A DNA stretch of 64,000 nucleotides, from NCBI RefSeq assembly GCF_020165495.1, contig NZ_JAIUIE010000013.1:1-64000 (forward strand), read 5' to 3'. Source of the stretch: Mesorhizobium sp. BR1-1-16 (GTDB lineage Bacteria; Pseudomonadota; Alphaproteobacteria; Rhizobiales; Kaistiaceae). Below are positions 16,174-29,042 of this stretch, piece after piece (the first letter of the stretch is position 1; each line of letters begins with the position of its first letter). A program made the translations under genes and the position numbers. Under the pieces are notes generated by a model. The model was not told the origin of the DNA and did not search any database. It was given only the letters and a program-made list of their open reading frames with translations.

Positions 16174-17418
16174 ATGCGCCAGAGCCTCGTTCGTCTTGCC
16201 CTTCTCCTGCTCGTTGCCTTCGCCCTCCCGGCGGGCGATGCGTTTGCACAGACGCGCGGCGGCTTCTTCGAGCGGCTGTTCGGCGGCGATCGCGAGGTGG
16301 CGCCGCCGCCCGGCGCCATCCCGGGCCAGCCGAGATCAGGCCAGTCCGGGCGCGCAGCTCCGTCCCAGCAGCGCAAGAAGCAGGCGACGACCGCCGCGCC
16401 GGCTGAGCCCGTGTTTCCTGTTGCCGATATCGAGCCAAAGGATGCCGACGCGCGCAAGGTCCTGGTCATTGGAGACTTCGTGGCCGGCGGCCTTGCCTGG
16501 GGGCTCGACCAGGCCTTTGCCGACGATCCAAAGCTTGCCGTCCTCGATAACACTGATGGCTCGTCCGGCCTCGTGCGCGATGATCACTACGACTGGACGG
16601 CAAGCCTGCCCGACCTCCTCGCCGAAACGAGGCCGGATGCGATCGTCGTGATGATCGGCATCAATGACCGGCAGCCGATCCGCACGGGGGACGGCAATCT
16701 TGCCGTGCGGTCGGATGGCTGGGACGCTGCCTATGCGGCGCGGGTCGAGCGGTTCGTCACTGCGCTGAAAGCTGCCGGCAAGCCGGTGTTCTGGGTTGGC
16801 GAGCCTCCTTTGCGGTCCACCGATGGCTCGGCCGACATGGCTTTCATCAATACGGTGTTCAAGGAAAAGGCCGAGGCGGCGGGCATGCGCTTTGTCGATA
16901 TCTGGGATGGCTTTGCCGATGAGGACGGGAAGTTTGTCTCGCGCGGCCCGGACATGGATGGCCAGGTGCGGCAACTGCGCTCCGGCGATGGCATCAATTT
17001 CACCAAATCCGGCCGCCGCAAGCTCGCCTTCTATGTCGAGCGGGAACTCGATTCGGCTGGCAGCGGCGCTGCAGCCGGGACCGCCGCGCTGCTCAACCCG
17101 AACGAGACGATCGAGATTGGCGCCGATGGCAAGCCGCGCACCGTCGGCCCCGTCGTCTCGCTCACTGATCCGCCGCCGGCTGCTGCCGATACGGCCCTTG
17201 CCGGGGCCGCTCCGGCGGTTGAACCGACCAATGCGGCCGACCCCGTCTACAAACTGACGGTCGAGGGGGTCGCAGCGCCGGCACCGCCGGGCCGCGCCGA
17301 TGACTTTACTTGGAAGGCGCCGCGGCCGAGCACGGAGCCTGTCACCGGCAGCGTCGTCGACGGCGTCATCATCCTGCCGGTTGCGGCCGCTGGCGGCGGC
17401 GACGCCCCAGTCAAGTGA
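16174..17418 (+). CDS. Exported SGNH/DUF459-like protein, catalytic residues apparently lost
   Basis: Secreted protein of 414 residues. It has a signal peptide (LVRLALLLLVAFALPAGDAFA), a low-complexity linker, an SGNH-hydrolase-like domain from about residue 95 to 290, and a proline/alanine-rich C-terminal tail. The SGNH blocks can be placed, but the nucleophile position reads VIGDFVAGG (Phe where GDS is expected) and the terminal D-x-x-H block reads DGINFTKSG (Asn for His). IGINDRQ keeps the block III Asn. It may be a pseudoenzyme that binds glycans or acts as a partner of cell-wall or polysaccharide acetylation machinery (inference). The ATG at 16174 has GGAAGG 7 bases upstream. It follows the transglycosylase gene on the same strand. 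Confidence 0.7.
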   Translation: MRQSLVRLALLLLVAFALPAGDAFAQTRGGFFERLFGGDREVAPPPGAIPGQPRSGQSGRAAPSQQRKKQATTAAPAEPVFPVADIEPKDADARKVLVIGDFVAGGLAWGLDQAFADDPKLAVLDNTDGSSGLVRDDHYDWTASLPDLLAETRPDAIVVMIGINDRQPIRTGDGNLAVRSDGWDAAYAARVERFVTALKAAGKPVFWVGEPPLRSTDGSADMAFINTVFKEKAEAAGMRFVDIWDGFADEDGKFVSRGPDMDGQVRQLRSGDGINFTKSGRRKLAFYVERELDSAGSGAAAGTAALLNPNETIEIGADGKPRTVGPVVSLTDPPPAAADTALAGAAPAVEPTNAADPVYKLTVEGVAAPAPPGRADDFTWKAPRPSTEPVTGSVVDGVIILPVAAAGGGDAPVK

Positions 17419-17464
17419 CCGGGCTCTTTGCCTGCCATGGGGCGCAGCGGCGCGATCAGCGATA

Positions 17465-19822
17465 TCACGGTTGCTGCAGCTGCTGCACAAGACGGGCGAG
17501 ATTGGCGTCGTCGGGCGATACCGCCGAAAGGGTCCTGGCAAGCGGCGCTGCCAGCGCGGCGTCTCGTGCCTTGAGCGCATTATTGAGCGCGAAACGGAGC
17601 AATTCAGCGTCGTAAGGCAGCCGTGCCAGCGCCATGCCGATTTCGGCCTTGGCAGCGTCCGCCTGGCCGGTGGACTGCAGCGCGACGGCGTAGACATAGG
17701 CGTAGTGCGCGTCGCTCGGCTCCAGCCGCGTCGCGCGTTCCAGCTCGGCCACGGCTTCGGGATAGCGCTTCTGGCGGATGAGGCCGAGGCCGAGCGCGAA
17801 ATGCGGCGCGGCACTGTCCGGCGACACCGTGATCGCTTCGCGGAGGACTCGCTCGGCATCCGCCTCCCGGCCCTCGGCGCGGTAGAGATCTGCAAGGTTG
17901 ACCGAAAGCGGCGCGGCAGCCGGCTCAAGCTTGAGGCCGGCGAGAAGCTCCGTCTGCGCGGCATCCGGCTGCCCACGCCGCATCAGGAACGTCGCCAGAT
18001 TGGCACGCCCGTCTGGCCGATCGGCGTTCAGCCGCTGCGTCATCTCATAGTCTTTGAAGGCGGCTTCGGCGCGCGCCCGATCGTCAGGTGAAAGCCCGTC
18101 GAGCGGCTGATCGGCGAGCAATGATGCAGCCTCGATGCGCACGGAGAGGCTGGGATCGGCAAGAAGAGGACTGCCGAGGCGCCAGCGCGCCTCAAGGGGC
18201 GCGTCACCAAGATTGCGGAGCGCGGCGGCCCGCACCAGAGGATCGGGATCGGCCAGTGCCGATAGTGTCGCGGCTGCCGTGGCCGACGAGGGGAAGTGCT
18301 GCAGTTCCGAAATGGCCGTCGCCCGAGCGATCGCGGGGACCACCGGCTGCCCCGCGAGTTCGATGAGAAGGGCGCGCGCCGCGGGATCGCCGGATCGGCT
18401 GCGATGGAAGGCTTCGGTCCAGGTCTGGTGGCCCTTGCGGTCCGGCCCATGCCAGCGCGTCACGGCGTCGACCGCCCATTGCGCCGTCTTGTCGGCATGG
18501 CAATCGTTACAGGCGTTCGGCGTCCCAAAGGCCACTGAGAGGTCGGGGCGCGGGATGCGGAACGAATGATCGTGGCGACGGTCGACGACCATATAGGTGC
18601 GCGCCGGCATATGGCAGGAAATGCAGTTCGGCGCTGTCGGGCCCGGCGCGTGGCCGGTGTGTTCGCGCGTCGCGAGTCTTTCCGGCATGTGGCACTGGCT
18701 GCAAATCGCCGACCCCTCGGCCTTCAGTTGGTCACTATGCGGATCGTGGCAGTCGTTGCAGGTGACGCCGCGGGCAAACATCAGGCTCTGCTTGAACGAC
18801 TGGTCGTTGAAGACCTCGTCCTTCATCTGGCCGTCATCCTCGAAGAGGCCGGCGGCGAGCAGGGATTCCATATGGGTGTCGGAGAGCGGCCGGCCGGGAT
18901 GCCAGTCTTCCGAGAGCGTGCCGCGGCGCGAATGGCATCGTGCGCAGGTCTCGACCACGTCGCCGGCTGGCCGGGAGACGCCATGCGCCGGGCTGCCCGT
19001 CTTCGGATCCGGCGTCCAGTCGGCGGGCGGGCGAACAGCTGCGACACTGGCAAAGCCCTGGTTCGGTGTGGTCTTGTCGGCGCCCGAACGCGCCCAGGCG
19101 ACATGAGCCGCGCCGGCGCCATGGCAGCTCTCGCAGCCGACGCTGATTTCGGAATAGGTGGTGTGGAAGGTGTTCGCCGGCGCGTCATAACCCTTCTTCA
19201 GCGCGGTCGAATGGCATTCGGCGCACATGAAGTTCCAGTTCTGCTGCCCCCGCGTCCAGTGCAACGGGTCCGAGGCCGGCATCGGCTGGTTCTGGTAGAG
19301 GTGGAACCAGCGCTGACCGCCCTCGGCCTTTGGCCTCGTGTCCCAGGCGAAGGGCAGCGCCTGCAAGCGGCCATCCGGAAACGTGACGAGATATTGCTGC
19401 AGCGGATAGACGCCGAAGGTGTGGCTGACGGCGAAGTTCTGTGTCCTGCCATCCCGGCCGTCGGTCTCGACCATGAAGCGGTCGCCGTCGCGGTAGAAAC
19501 GCGCCTTCGAACCGAGATGCTCGATGGTGAAATTGCCAAAATCGCCGGCGACCGTTGCCGGCGTCGCGACCATCATCGCCTTGGCGTGATCGGAGGTCTT
19601 CCAGGCGGCAAACTCCGCCTCGTGGCAGCCTGCGCAGGCCTTGGAGCCGACAAAGCCAGCCGGCGCAAAGGCTTGCAAGGCGCCGACTGTGCCGGCGTCG
19701 AGGACGTTGTCCGCCTGCTGCGCATGACCTGTCGCCGCGACGACGAGCAGGAACCCCGCCGCCAGCACCGCCGTCAGCGCGAGGCCGCGACTGGCGAGAA
19801 GAAAAGCGATGGCGCGGATCAA
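17465..19822 (-). CDS. Exported octaheme cytochrome c with TPR repeats
   Basis: Periplasmic multiheme protein of 785 residues. After an N-terminal hydrophobic signal (ALTAVLAAGFLLVVAATGHAQ) it has eight CxxCH haem sites, at about residues 63, 200, 230, 293, 355, 374, 400 and 438. A helical region with HEAT-like units (TAISELQHFPSSATAAATL, DPDPLVRAAALRNLG) follows at about 480-570, then at least three TPR units from about 600 to the end. Such cytochrome-TPR fusions are known in many proteobacteria, but their electron acceptor is mostly untested; relatives act in nitrogen- or sulphur-oxyanion respiration. The only fitting start is TTG at 19822, with no clear ribosome site. No cytochrome maturation or reductase partner gene is adjacent. 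Confidence 0.8.
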   Translation of the reverse strand: MIRAIAFLLASRGLALTAVLAAGFLLVVAATGHAQQADNVLDAGTVGALQAFAPAGFVGSKACAGCHEAEFAAWKTSDHAKAMMVATPATVAGDFGNFTIEHLGSKARFYRDGDRFMVETDGRDGRTQNFAVSHTFGVYPLQQYLVTFPDGRLQALPFAWDTRPKAEGGQRWFHLYQNQPMPASDPLHWTRGQQNWNFMCAECHSTALKKGYDAPANTFHTTYSEISVGCESCHGAGAAHVAWARSGADKTTPNQGFASVAAVRPPADWTPDPKTGSPAHGVSRPAGDVVETCARCHSRRGTLSEDWHPGRPLSDTHMESLLAAGLFEDDGQMKDEVFNDQSFKQSLMFARGVTCNDCHDPHSDQLKAEGSAICSQCHMPERLATREHTGHAPGPTAPNCISCHMPARTYMVVDRRHDHSFRIPRPDLSVAFGTPNACNDCHADKTAQWAVDAVTRWHGPDRKGHQTWTEAFHRSRSGDPAARALLIELAGQPVVPAIARATAISELQHFPSSATAAATLSALADPDPLVRAAALRNLGDAPLEARWRLGSPLLADPSLSVRIEAASLLADQPLDGLSPDDRARAEAAFKDYEMTQRLNADRPDGRANLATFLMRRGQPDAAQTELLAGLKLEPAAAPLSVNLADLYRAEGREADAERVLREAITVSPDSAAPHFALGLGLIRQKRYPEAVAELERATRLEPSDAHYAYVYAVALQSTGQADAAKAEIGMALARLPYDAELLRFALNNALKARDAALAAPLARTLSAVSPDDANLARLVQQLQQP

Positions 19823-19913
19823 GCGGATGATCGCCGTTCCCCGATGGCGTGAACCGATCGGTGGAGTCTAGAGCTTTTCCAGGCGCGGTGTCATCCGTTT
19901 CCGCCGGGCGTCT

Positions 19914-19939
19914 CCCTCTCCCGCGATAGCGGGGGAGGG
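19914..19939. repeat. GC-rich intergenic stem-loop
   Basis: CCCTCTCCCGC (19914-19924) pairs with GCGGGGGAGGG (19929-19939) across a 4-base loop, with one G-T pair. This CCCTCTCCC..GGGGAGGG element is a common dispersed intergenic palindrome in Hyphomicrobiales. It lies 3' of gltD and 5' of the cytochrome gene, both on the minus strand, and may end gltBD transcription. Confidence 0.45.
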
Positions 19940-19967
19940 GTAATTGGCCGGGATCGCTCGTCCGCGG

Positions 19968-21389
19968 TTACCAGGCGAGGCTGGTCGCGCCCATCAGATC
20001 CTTGTCGATGGCATGGGCGGCCTGGCGGCCTTCGCGGATCGCCCAGACGACCAGCGACTGGCCGCGACGCATGTCACCGGCGACATAGACCTTGTCGACG
20101 GAGGTCGCGTAGCGCTCGGTATCGGCCTTCACATTGCCGCGGCGGTCGAGCTCGGGGCCGAGTTCGGCGACGAGGCCTTCTTTCTTCGGGCCGGCAAAGC
20201 CGATCGCGACGAAGACGAGATCGGCGCGGATGATGAACTCCGTGCCTTCGATCGGCCGGCGCTTCTCATCGACCCGGGCGCATTCGACGCCTGTGACCTT
20301 GCCGTTCTTGCCCACGACACGAAGCGTGGCACACGCGAATTCGCGCTCGGCGCCTTCGGCCTGCGAGGAGGAGGTGCGGAACTTGGTCGGCCAGTACGGC
20401 CAGACATTCAGCTTGTCCTCGCGCAGCGGCGGCATCGGGCGGATATCGAGCTGCGTCACGGCCAGCGCGCCCTGGCGGAAGGCCGTGCCGACGCAATCGG
20501 ATGCCGTGTCGCCGCCGCCGATGACGACGATGCGCCGGCCGGTGGCGATGATCGGCTCTTCCGTGACCTCTTCGCGCCCGACCCGGCGGTTCTGCTGGAC
20601 GAGGAAGGGCATCGCGTAGTGCACGCCCTCGAGCTCGACGCCCGGCAGCTTCGGATCGCGCGGATCCTCGGCGCCGGCGGTGAGCAGCACCGCGTCATGG
20701 CCGGCGATCAGTTCGTCGACTGGCAGCGTGCGGCCGATATCGACGCCATAATGGAAGGTCGCGCCCTCGGCCTCGATCTGCGCGACGCGCCGATCGATGA
20801 GGTGCTTCTCCATCTTGAAGTCCGGAATGCCGTAGCGGAGCAGGCCGCCGGCCTTCGGCTCGCGCTCATAGACATGGACGTCATGGCCGGCGCGGGCGAG
20901 CTGCTGCGCGGCCGCAAGGCCGGCCGGGCCCGAACCGACCACGGCGACCTTCTTGCCCGTCTTGACGGTGGGGACTTCCGGCTTGATCCAGCCGTTTTCC
21001 CAGCCCTTGTCGGCGATGGTCTGCTCGACCGACTTGATCGCAACCGGCACGTTCTCGAGGTTCAGCGTGCAGGCTTCCTCGCAGGGCGCGGGGCAGATGC
21101 GACCGGTGAACTCCGGGAAGTTGTTGGTCGAATGCAGGTTGCGCGAAGCTTCCTGCCAGTCGCTGGAATAGACGAGGTCATTCCAGTCCGGAATCTGGTT
21201 GTGCACCGGACAGCCCGTATCGCCGTGGCAATAAGGGATGCCGCAGTCCATGCAGCGCGCCGCCTGCTGCTTCACCTCGTGATCGGTGAGCCGCAGGGTG
21301 AATTCCCGGAAGTGCCGGATCCGGTCTGAAGCCGGCTGGTACTTCTGGTCCTGGCGGTCGATCTCGAGGAAGCCTGTAACCTTTCCCAT
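19968..21389 (-). CDS. gltD: Glutamate synthase (NADPH) small subunit
   Basis: Iron-sulphur flavoprotein of 473 residues that passes electrons from NADPH to the large subunit in the GS-GOGAT cycle. The N-terminal [4Fe-4S] cysteines are in [16 protein letters not shown] and [11 protein letters not shown]. The FAD loop is [21 protein letters not shown] near residue 150, and the NADPH loop is [15 protein letters not shown] near residue 285. It lies 9 bp after the gltB stop on the same strand, the usual gltBD order. Confidence 0.95.
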   Translation of the reverse strand: MGKVTGFLEIDRQDQKYQPASDRIRHFREFTLRLTDHEVKQQAARCMDCGIPYCHGDTGCPVHNQIPDWNDLVYSSDWQEASRNLHSTNNFPEFTGRICPAPCEEACTLNLENVPVAIKSVEQTIADKGWENGWIKPEVPTVKTGKKVAVVGSGPAGLAAAQQLARAGHDVHVYEREPKAGGLLRYGIPDFKMEKHLIDRRVAQIEAEGATFHYGVDIGRTLPVDELIAGHDAVLLTAGAEDPRDPKLPGVELEGVHYAMPFLVQQNRRVGREEVTEEPIIATGRRIVVIGGGDTASDCVGTAFRQGALAVTQLDIRPMPPLREDKLNVWPYWPTKFRTSSSQAEGAEREFACATLRVVGKNGKVTGVECARVDEKRRPIEGTEFIIRADLVFVAIGFAGPKKEGLVAELGPELDRRGNVKADTERYATSVDKVYVAGDMRRGQSLVVWAIREGRQAAHAIDKDLMGATSLAW

Positions 21390-21398
21390 GCCCGTCCC

Positions 21399-26135
<4,737 letters not shown>

Positions 26136-26250
26136 CTCGATGCCCTCGCTCGTTCTCGCGTGAATCGTCCGGTCGCGACGCGTGTCGCCGCATGCCGGCC
26201 TTCCCCCTCCGCCGGATGCTGCGCAGACGCGCCGGCCCCGGAATTCCTCT

Positions 26251-26266
26251 AGCAAGTTCCGTTCCC
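26251..26266 (-). promoter_or_regulatory. Predicted sigma-54 promoter of gltB
   Basis: On the minus strand the sequence reads GGGAACGGAACTTGCT, 14 of 16 positions of the RpoN consensus, with GG and GC separated by 10 bases. The start site would lie near 26240, about 105 bases upstream of the chosen gltB ATG. The rest of the 398-bp gap between gltB and the threonine aldolase gene holds an inverted repeat at 26323-26345 and no supportable gene. Confidence 0.45.
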
Positions 26267-26322
26267 GGAAGCTTGCATGGCTGCGCGACGCATGCCACGC
26301 AGCGTCGTGTCGCAGTTTACAA

Positions 26323-26345
26323 ATGGGACAGCAATCCTGTCCTAT
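26323..26345. repeat. Inverted repeat in gltB/threonine aldolase gap
   Basis: ATGGGACAG at 26323-26331 and CTGTCCTAT at 26337-26345 are reverse complements with one mismatch around CAATC. It lies in a locally AT-rich patch about 190 bp before the threonine aldolase start and 190 bp before the gltB start. It is a plausible operator of unknown protein. Confidence 0.35.
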
Positions 26346-26533
26346 TAAAGCGCGCCAAAATGCCAGACTTCACTGCGCGGCGCAAGCGCTGGACAAGGCA
26401 ATCCATTATGTTTGTTTCGGCGGCGCCGAGGCAATCGATCTTTCCGAACCAAGGTGGCAGGGTCGGCGCAGTTTTCTTGCGTGGCCGAGCCGGCTGATCG
26501 TGCGGCGGCTGCCCCATTAAGCACAGGATGAGC

Positions 26534-27583
26534 ATGATCTTCGCAAGCGACAATTGGACTGGCGCCTCGCTTCAGGTGGCCGAAGCGCTGCTCGTGGCGG
26601 CCGGAGGACATGCGCCGGCCTATGGCGGCGATCCGCTCTCGGCGGAAGTCGGCGCCGCCATGTCGAGGCTTTTCGAGCGCGAGGTCGCCGTCTTCTTCGT
26701 CGGCACCGGCACGGCGGCCAATGCGCTGGCGCTCGCTCATGTGGCGCGGCCTGCAGGCGTCTTCTTCTGTCATCGCATGGCGCATATCGCGGCGGACGAA
26801 GCGGGCGCGCCCGAATTCCTGTCGGGCGGAAGCCGCCTGCATGGGATCGAGGGAGCGAAGGGCAAGCTGACGCCCGACGCGCTTGAGACCGCGATTCGGC
26901 TCTACCCGCCCGAGGCCGTCTTTCACGGCCAGCCGGCCGCCGTTTCGATCAGCCAGCTGACCGAAGCCGGCACGGCCTATACGGCATCGGAAGTCGCGGC
27001 CATTGCCGACGTCGCCAAGGCTGCGGGACTGCCGCTGCACATGGATGGAGCGCGGTTTGCCAATGCCGTGGTCGGGCTCGACGTTGCGCCGGCCGACATC
27101 ACGTGGCGCGCCGGCGTCGACATGCTCTCCTTCGGCGGCTCGAAGAATGGCTGCTTCGCGGCGGAAGCGGTGGTCTTCTTCGATCCGGAGAAGGCGCGAG
27201 GTTTTGATTTCCAGCGCAAGCGCGCCGGACATGTCTTTTCGAAGAGCCGCTTCATCGCGGCGCAGTTCGCCGCCTATCTCGCCCGCGATCACTGGCTCGA
27301 TCTCGCCCGGCATGCCAACGCGATGGCGCGGCAGCTGGCGGACGGCGTCGAGGCGGCGACGGATGCCCGCCTCGCTCTGTCCCCGGACGGCAACGAGGTG
27401 TTCGCCTTCCTGTCGCGCGCCGCCGACCAGCGGCTGAAGTCGGCGGGCGCTCTTTATTATCCTTGGACGGCGAGCGGGCTTGGCGTCGCCGAGCCTGGTG
27501 AAGACGACATACTTGTGCGGCTCGTGACCAGCTTTCGGACCACGCCCGGCGAGATCGACCAGTTCATCGGCCTCATCGACTGA
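26534..27583 (+). CDS. ltaE: Low-specificity L-threonine aldolase
   Basis: PLP-dependent enzyme of about 349 residues that splits L-threonine and allo-threonine to glycine and acetaldehyde. It starts MIFASDNWTGAS and contains AYGGDPLSAEVGAAM, FVGTGTAANALAL, HMDGARFANA with the cofactor-binding Asp, and the Schiff-base Lys in SFGGSKNG near residue 205. The ATG at 26534 is preferred because AGGA lies 5 bases before it; an ATG at 26528 overlaps that ribosome site. It is divergent from gltB and followed by a terminator that serves the opposite strand. Confidence 0.9.
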   Translation: MIFASDNWTGASLQVAEALLVAAGGHAPAYGGDPLSAEVGAAMSRLFEREVAVFFVGTGTAANALALAHVARPAGVFFCHRMAHIAADEAGAPEFLSGGSRLHGIEGAKGKLTPDALETAIRLYPPEAVFHGQPAAVSISQLTEAGTAYTASEVAAIADVAKAAGLPLHMDGARFANAVVGLDVAPADITWRAGVDMLSFGGSKNGCFAAEAVVFFDPEKARGFDFQRKRAGHVFSKSRFIAAQFAAYLARDHWLDLARHANAMARQLADGVEAATDARLALSPDGNEVFAFLSRAADQRLKSAGALYYPWTASGLGVAEPGEDDILVRLVTSFRTTPGEIDQFIGLID

Positions 27584-27591
27584 CGACCCAC

Positions 27592-27621
27592 AAAAAAGCG
27601 CCCCGCCGCGTGGCGGGGCGC
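27592..27621 (-). terminator. Intrinsic terminator of hsp20
   Basis: A perfect 10-bp stem (27598-27607 with 27612-27621) and a 4-base loop are followed on the minus strand by six T residues (27597 down to 27592). It lies 30 bp past the hsp20 stop and also faces the end of the threonine aldolase gene, where the plus strand lacks a U-run. Confidence 0.9.
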
Positions 27622-27650
27622 CCGTAGTCTCACTCGGTCAGACGTGGCCT

Positions 27651-28115
27651 TCAGGCGGCCTGCTGCTCGATCTGCTTGCCAGCCTCATTGGCGTTGGCAA
27701 TAGCGATCTGCCGGGGCTTCATCGCCTCGGGAATCTCGCGGACGAGATCGACATGGAGCAAGCCGTTCTCAAGGCTCGCGCCGCGTACCTCGACATGGTC
27801 GGCCAGCTGGAATCGGCGCTCGAAGCTGCGGCCGGCAATGCCGCGATAGAGCACTTCAGCGTTCTGGCCTTCCTCGGCCTTCTTCTCGCCCTTGACGGTC
27901 AGCGCGTTCTGGCGCGACTCGATCGAGAGCTCCTTATCGCTGAAACCGGCGACAGCCATGGTGATGCGATAGGCGTTTTCGCCCGTCCGCTCGATATTGT
28001 AGGGCGGATAGCCGGGGACGCCATTCTCGACACCAGCGGTCTGGTCGAGCAGCGAGAAGAGACGGTCAAAGCCGACGGTGGAGCGATAGAGGGGGGTGAG
28101 ATCAAACGTGCGCAT
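27651..28115 (-). CDS. Small heat-shock protein, Hsp20/IbpA family
   Basis: Chaperone of 154 residues that holds unfolding proteins in the cytoplasm. It starts MRTFDLTPLYRSTVGFDRLF as in IbpA/HspA of rhizobia, then the alpha-crystallin domain from about residue 35 (PPYNIERTGENAYRITMAV, YRGIAGRSFERRFQLADHV, the I/L-x-V-like ENGLLHVDLVREIPE) and a C-terminal PRQIAI motif for oligomer contacts. The ATG at 28115 has AGGAGG about 8 bases upstream, and this ribosome site is sequestered in a predicted thermosensor hairpin. It is transcribed alone from an RpoH promoter and ends at a strong terminator. Confidence 0.95.
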   Translation of the reverse strand: MRTFDLTPLYRSTVGFDRLFSLLDQTAGVENGVPGYPPYNIERTGENAYRITMAVAGFSDKELSIESRQNALTVKGEKKAEEGQNAEVLYRGIAGRSFERRFQLADHVEVRGASLENGLLHVDLVREIPEAMKPRQIAIANANEAGKQIEQQAA

Positions 28116-28217
28116 AACAAGTCCTCCTGGGAGCGACATGGGTTTCGAACATCGCTTCGAAATCGGCCGTAGGGCCCGGTTTCTGGCGTCCTTCGGCGGG
28201 CCCTGATGGCGCCCGCA
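28116..28217 (-). promoter_or_regulatory. ROSE-like RNA thermometer in hsp20 leader
   Basis: The roughly 100-base leader folds into several hairpins. The last one, at 28121-28137, reads on the RNA strand GTCGCTCCCAGGAGGAC: GTC pairs with GAC and CTCC with GGAG, leaving one bulged G. The UCGCU opposite AGGA is the U(U/C)GCU motif that defines ROSE elements and hides the Shine-Dalgarno sequence at low temperature. A second hairpin of 7 bp lies at 28143-28162 (TTTCGAA with TTCGAAA), and a GGCC-paired hairpin lies further upstream. ROSE elements are known before small heat-shock genes in rhizobia. Confidence 0.8.
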
Positions 28218-28223
28218 ACATCG

Positions 28224-28251
28224 ATATGGTGAGCCCTTGGCGGGCTTCAAG
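28224..28251 (-). promoter_or_regulatory. RpoH (sigma-32) promoter of hsp20
   Basis: On the minus strand CTTGAA (28251-28246) and CCATAT (28229-28224) are separated by exactly 16 bases, an excellent match to the alphaproteobacterial heat-shock promoter. The predicted start near 28217 gives the leader that carries the thermometer. Confidence 0.8.
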
Positions 28252-28372
28252 AGGGCTGATCCCCGACCTGAACGGCGGATGAACGACCGGTTCGGATCCG
28301 GTTCAGCGGCGCGGCGATAGGGTTCGATCATTCCGGCGGCGATCATCGTCCGCCAGCTTGGGAGACCCGGTC

Positions 28373-28813
28373 ATGTTCAAGGCTCTTGTCGCGTCCAGTC
28401 TCGTTCTCGGCGCCCTGATCCTGCCCGCCGCTGCCGGCGGCCTCGACTACCGCACTGTCGGCGGAGAGGCCTACGGCTATCAGGAAGAAGGCCCGGGCGG
28501 CTGGCGCGGCGATGATGGCGGCCAGTTTTCGCCGCCGCCTCCACCCGGCAGGTTCGGAGCCCCGCCCGCCTATGCACCTCAGCCCGACTGGCGCATGCCG
28601 CCGTGGCAGCTCGTCCGGACCCTCCGCCATCGCGGTTATTACAATGTCGAGATCCTCCGCGAACGGCGCGACGTCACCATCGTCCGCGCGGCGGCTCGCG
28701 GACGGGATGTGATCCTCGTCGTCGATGCCCGTTCGGGCGACGTGCTGCGTCAGCGCAGCGCCGACGATTGGGGGCAGGGCCGTGGCTGGGGCCAGGACTG
28801 GCGCCGCTGGTAG
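28373..28813 (+). CDS. Small exported protein of unknown function
   Basis: Protein of 146 residues with a clear signal peptide (MFKALVASSLVLGALILPAAAGG). A glycine/proline-rich linker follows (a run of prolines near residue 60), then a C-terminal region of about 60 residues (WQLVRTLRHRGYYNVEILRERRD, VILVVDARSGDVLRQR) that resembles PepSY-like small domains. Such proteins are frequent in the alphaproteobacterial periplasm, with no assigned role. The ATG at 28373 has GGGAG 8 bases upstream. It is divergent from hsp20; a 10-bp stem-loop follows at 28861-28888. Confidence 0.7.
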   Translation: MFKALVASSLVLGALILPAAAGGLDYRTVGGEAYGYQEEGPGGWRGDDGGQFSPPPPPGRFGAPPAYAPQPDWRMPPWQLVRTLRHRGYYNVEILRERRDVTIVRAAARGRDVILVVDARSGDVLRQRSADDWGQGRGWGQDWRRW

Positions 28814-28860
28814 ATCTCCCGCCGGTCGCTATCCGCCCGCCCGCGACCGGAGGTGCGGGG

Positions 28861-28888
28861 CCGGCGGCATCCTGATCGATGCCGCCGG
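28861..28888. terminator. Strong stem-loop after small exported protein gene
   Basis: CCGGCGGCAT (28861-28870) and ATGCCGCCGG (28879-28888) form a perfect 10-bp stem with an 8-base loop, 48 bp after the stop. No U-run follows, so termination strength is uncertain. Confidence 0.5.
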
Positions 28889-29042
28889 TCTCGGCCCGAA
28901 CAGTCTTTGAGCGACGAGGCCAGGCTTGTCAGCCTAGCCATCCTGCGGCCGCCCCGTTATCGTGCGGCCGGGCAATCCCGCCCTAGCCGCTGCGCCCGCC
29001 GCGTTCCGGCCGGATGCGTTCGTATTGTCCTCTATTCGGCCG

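Noticed and set aside
26453..26468. Sigma-54 site before the threonine aldolase gene (TGGCAGGGTCGGCGCA)
   Set aside because: GG and GC spacing is right, but the TT before GC is replaced by GC-rich bases, so the match is weaker and could be chance in GC-rich DNA.
27598..27621. Terminator for the threonine aldolase gene
   Set aside because: The U-run exists only on the opposite strand, so the hairpin is assigned to hsp20, though it may weakly stop plus-strand transcription.
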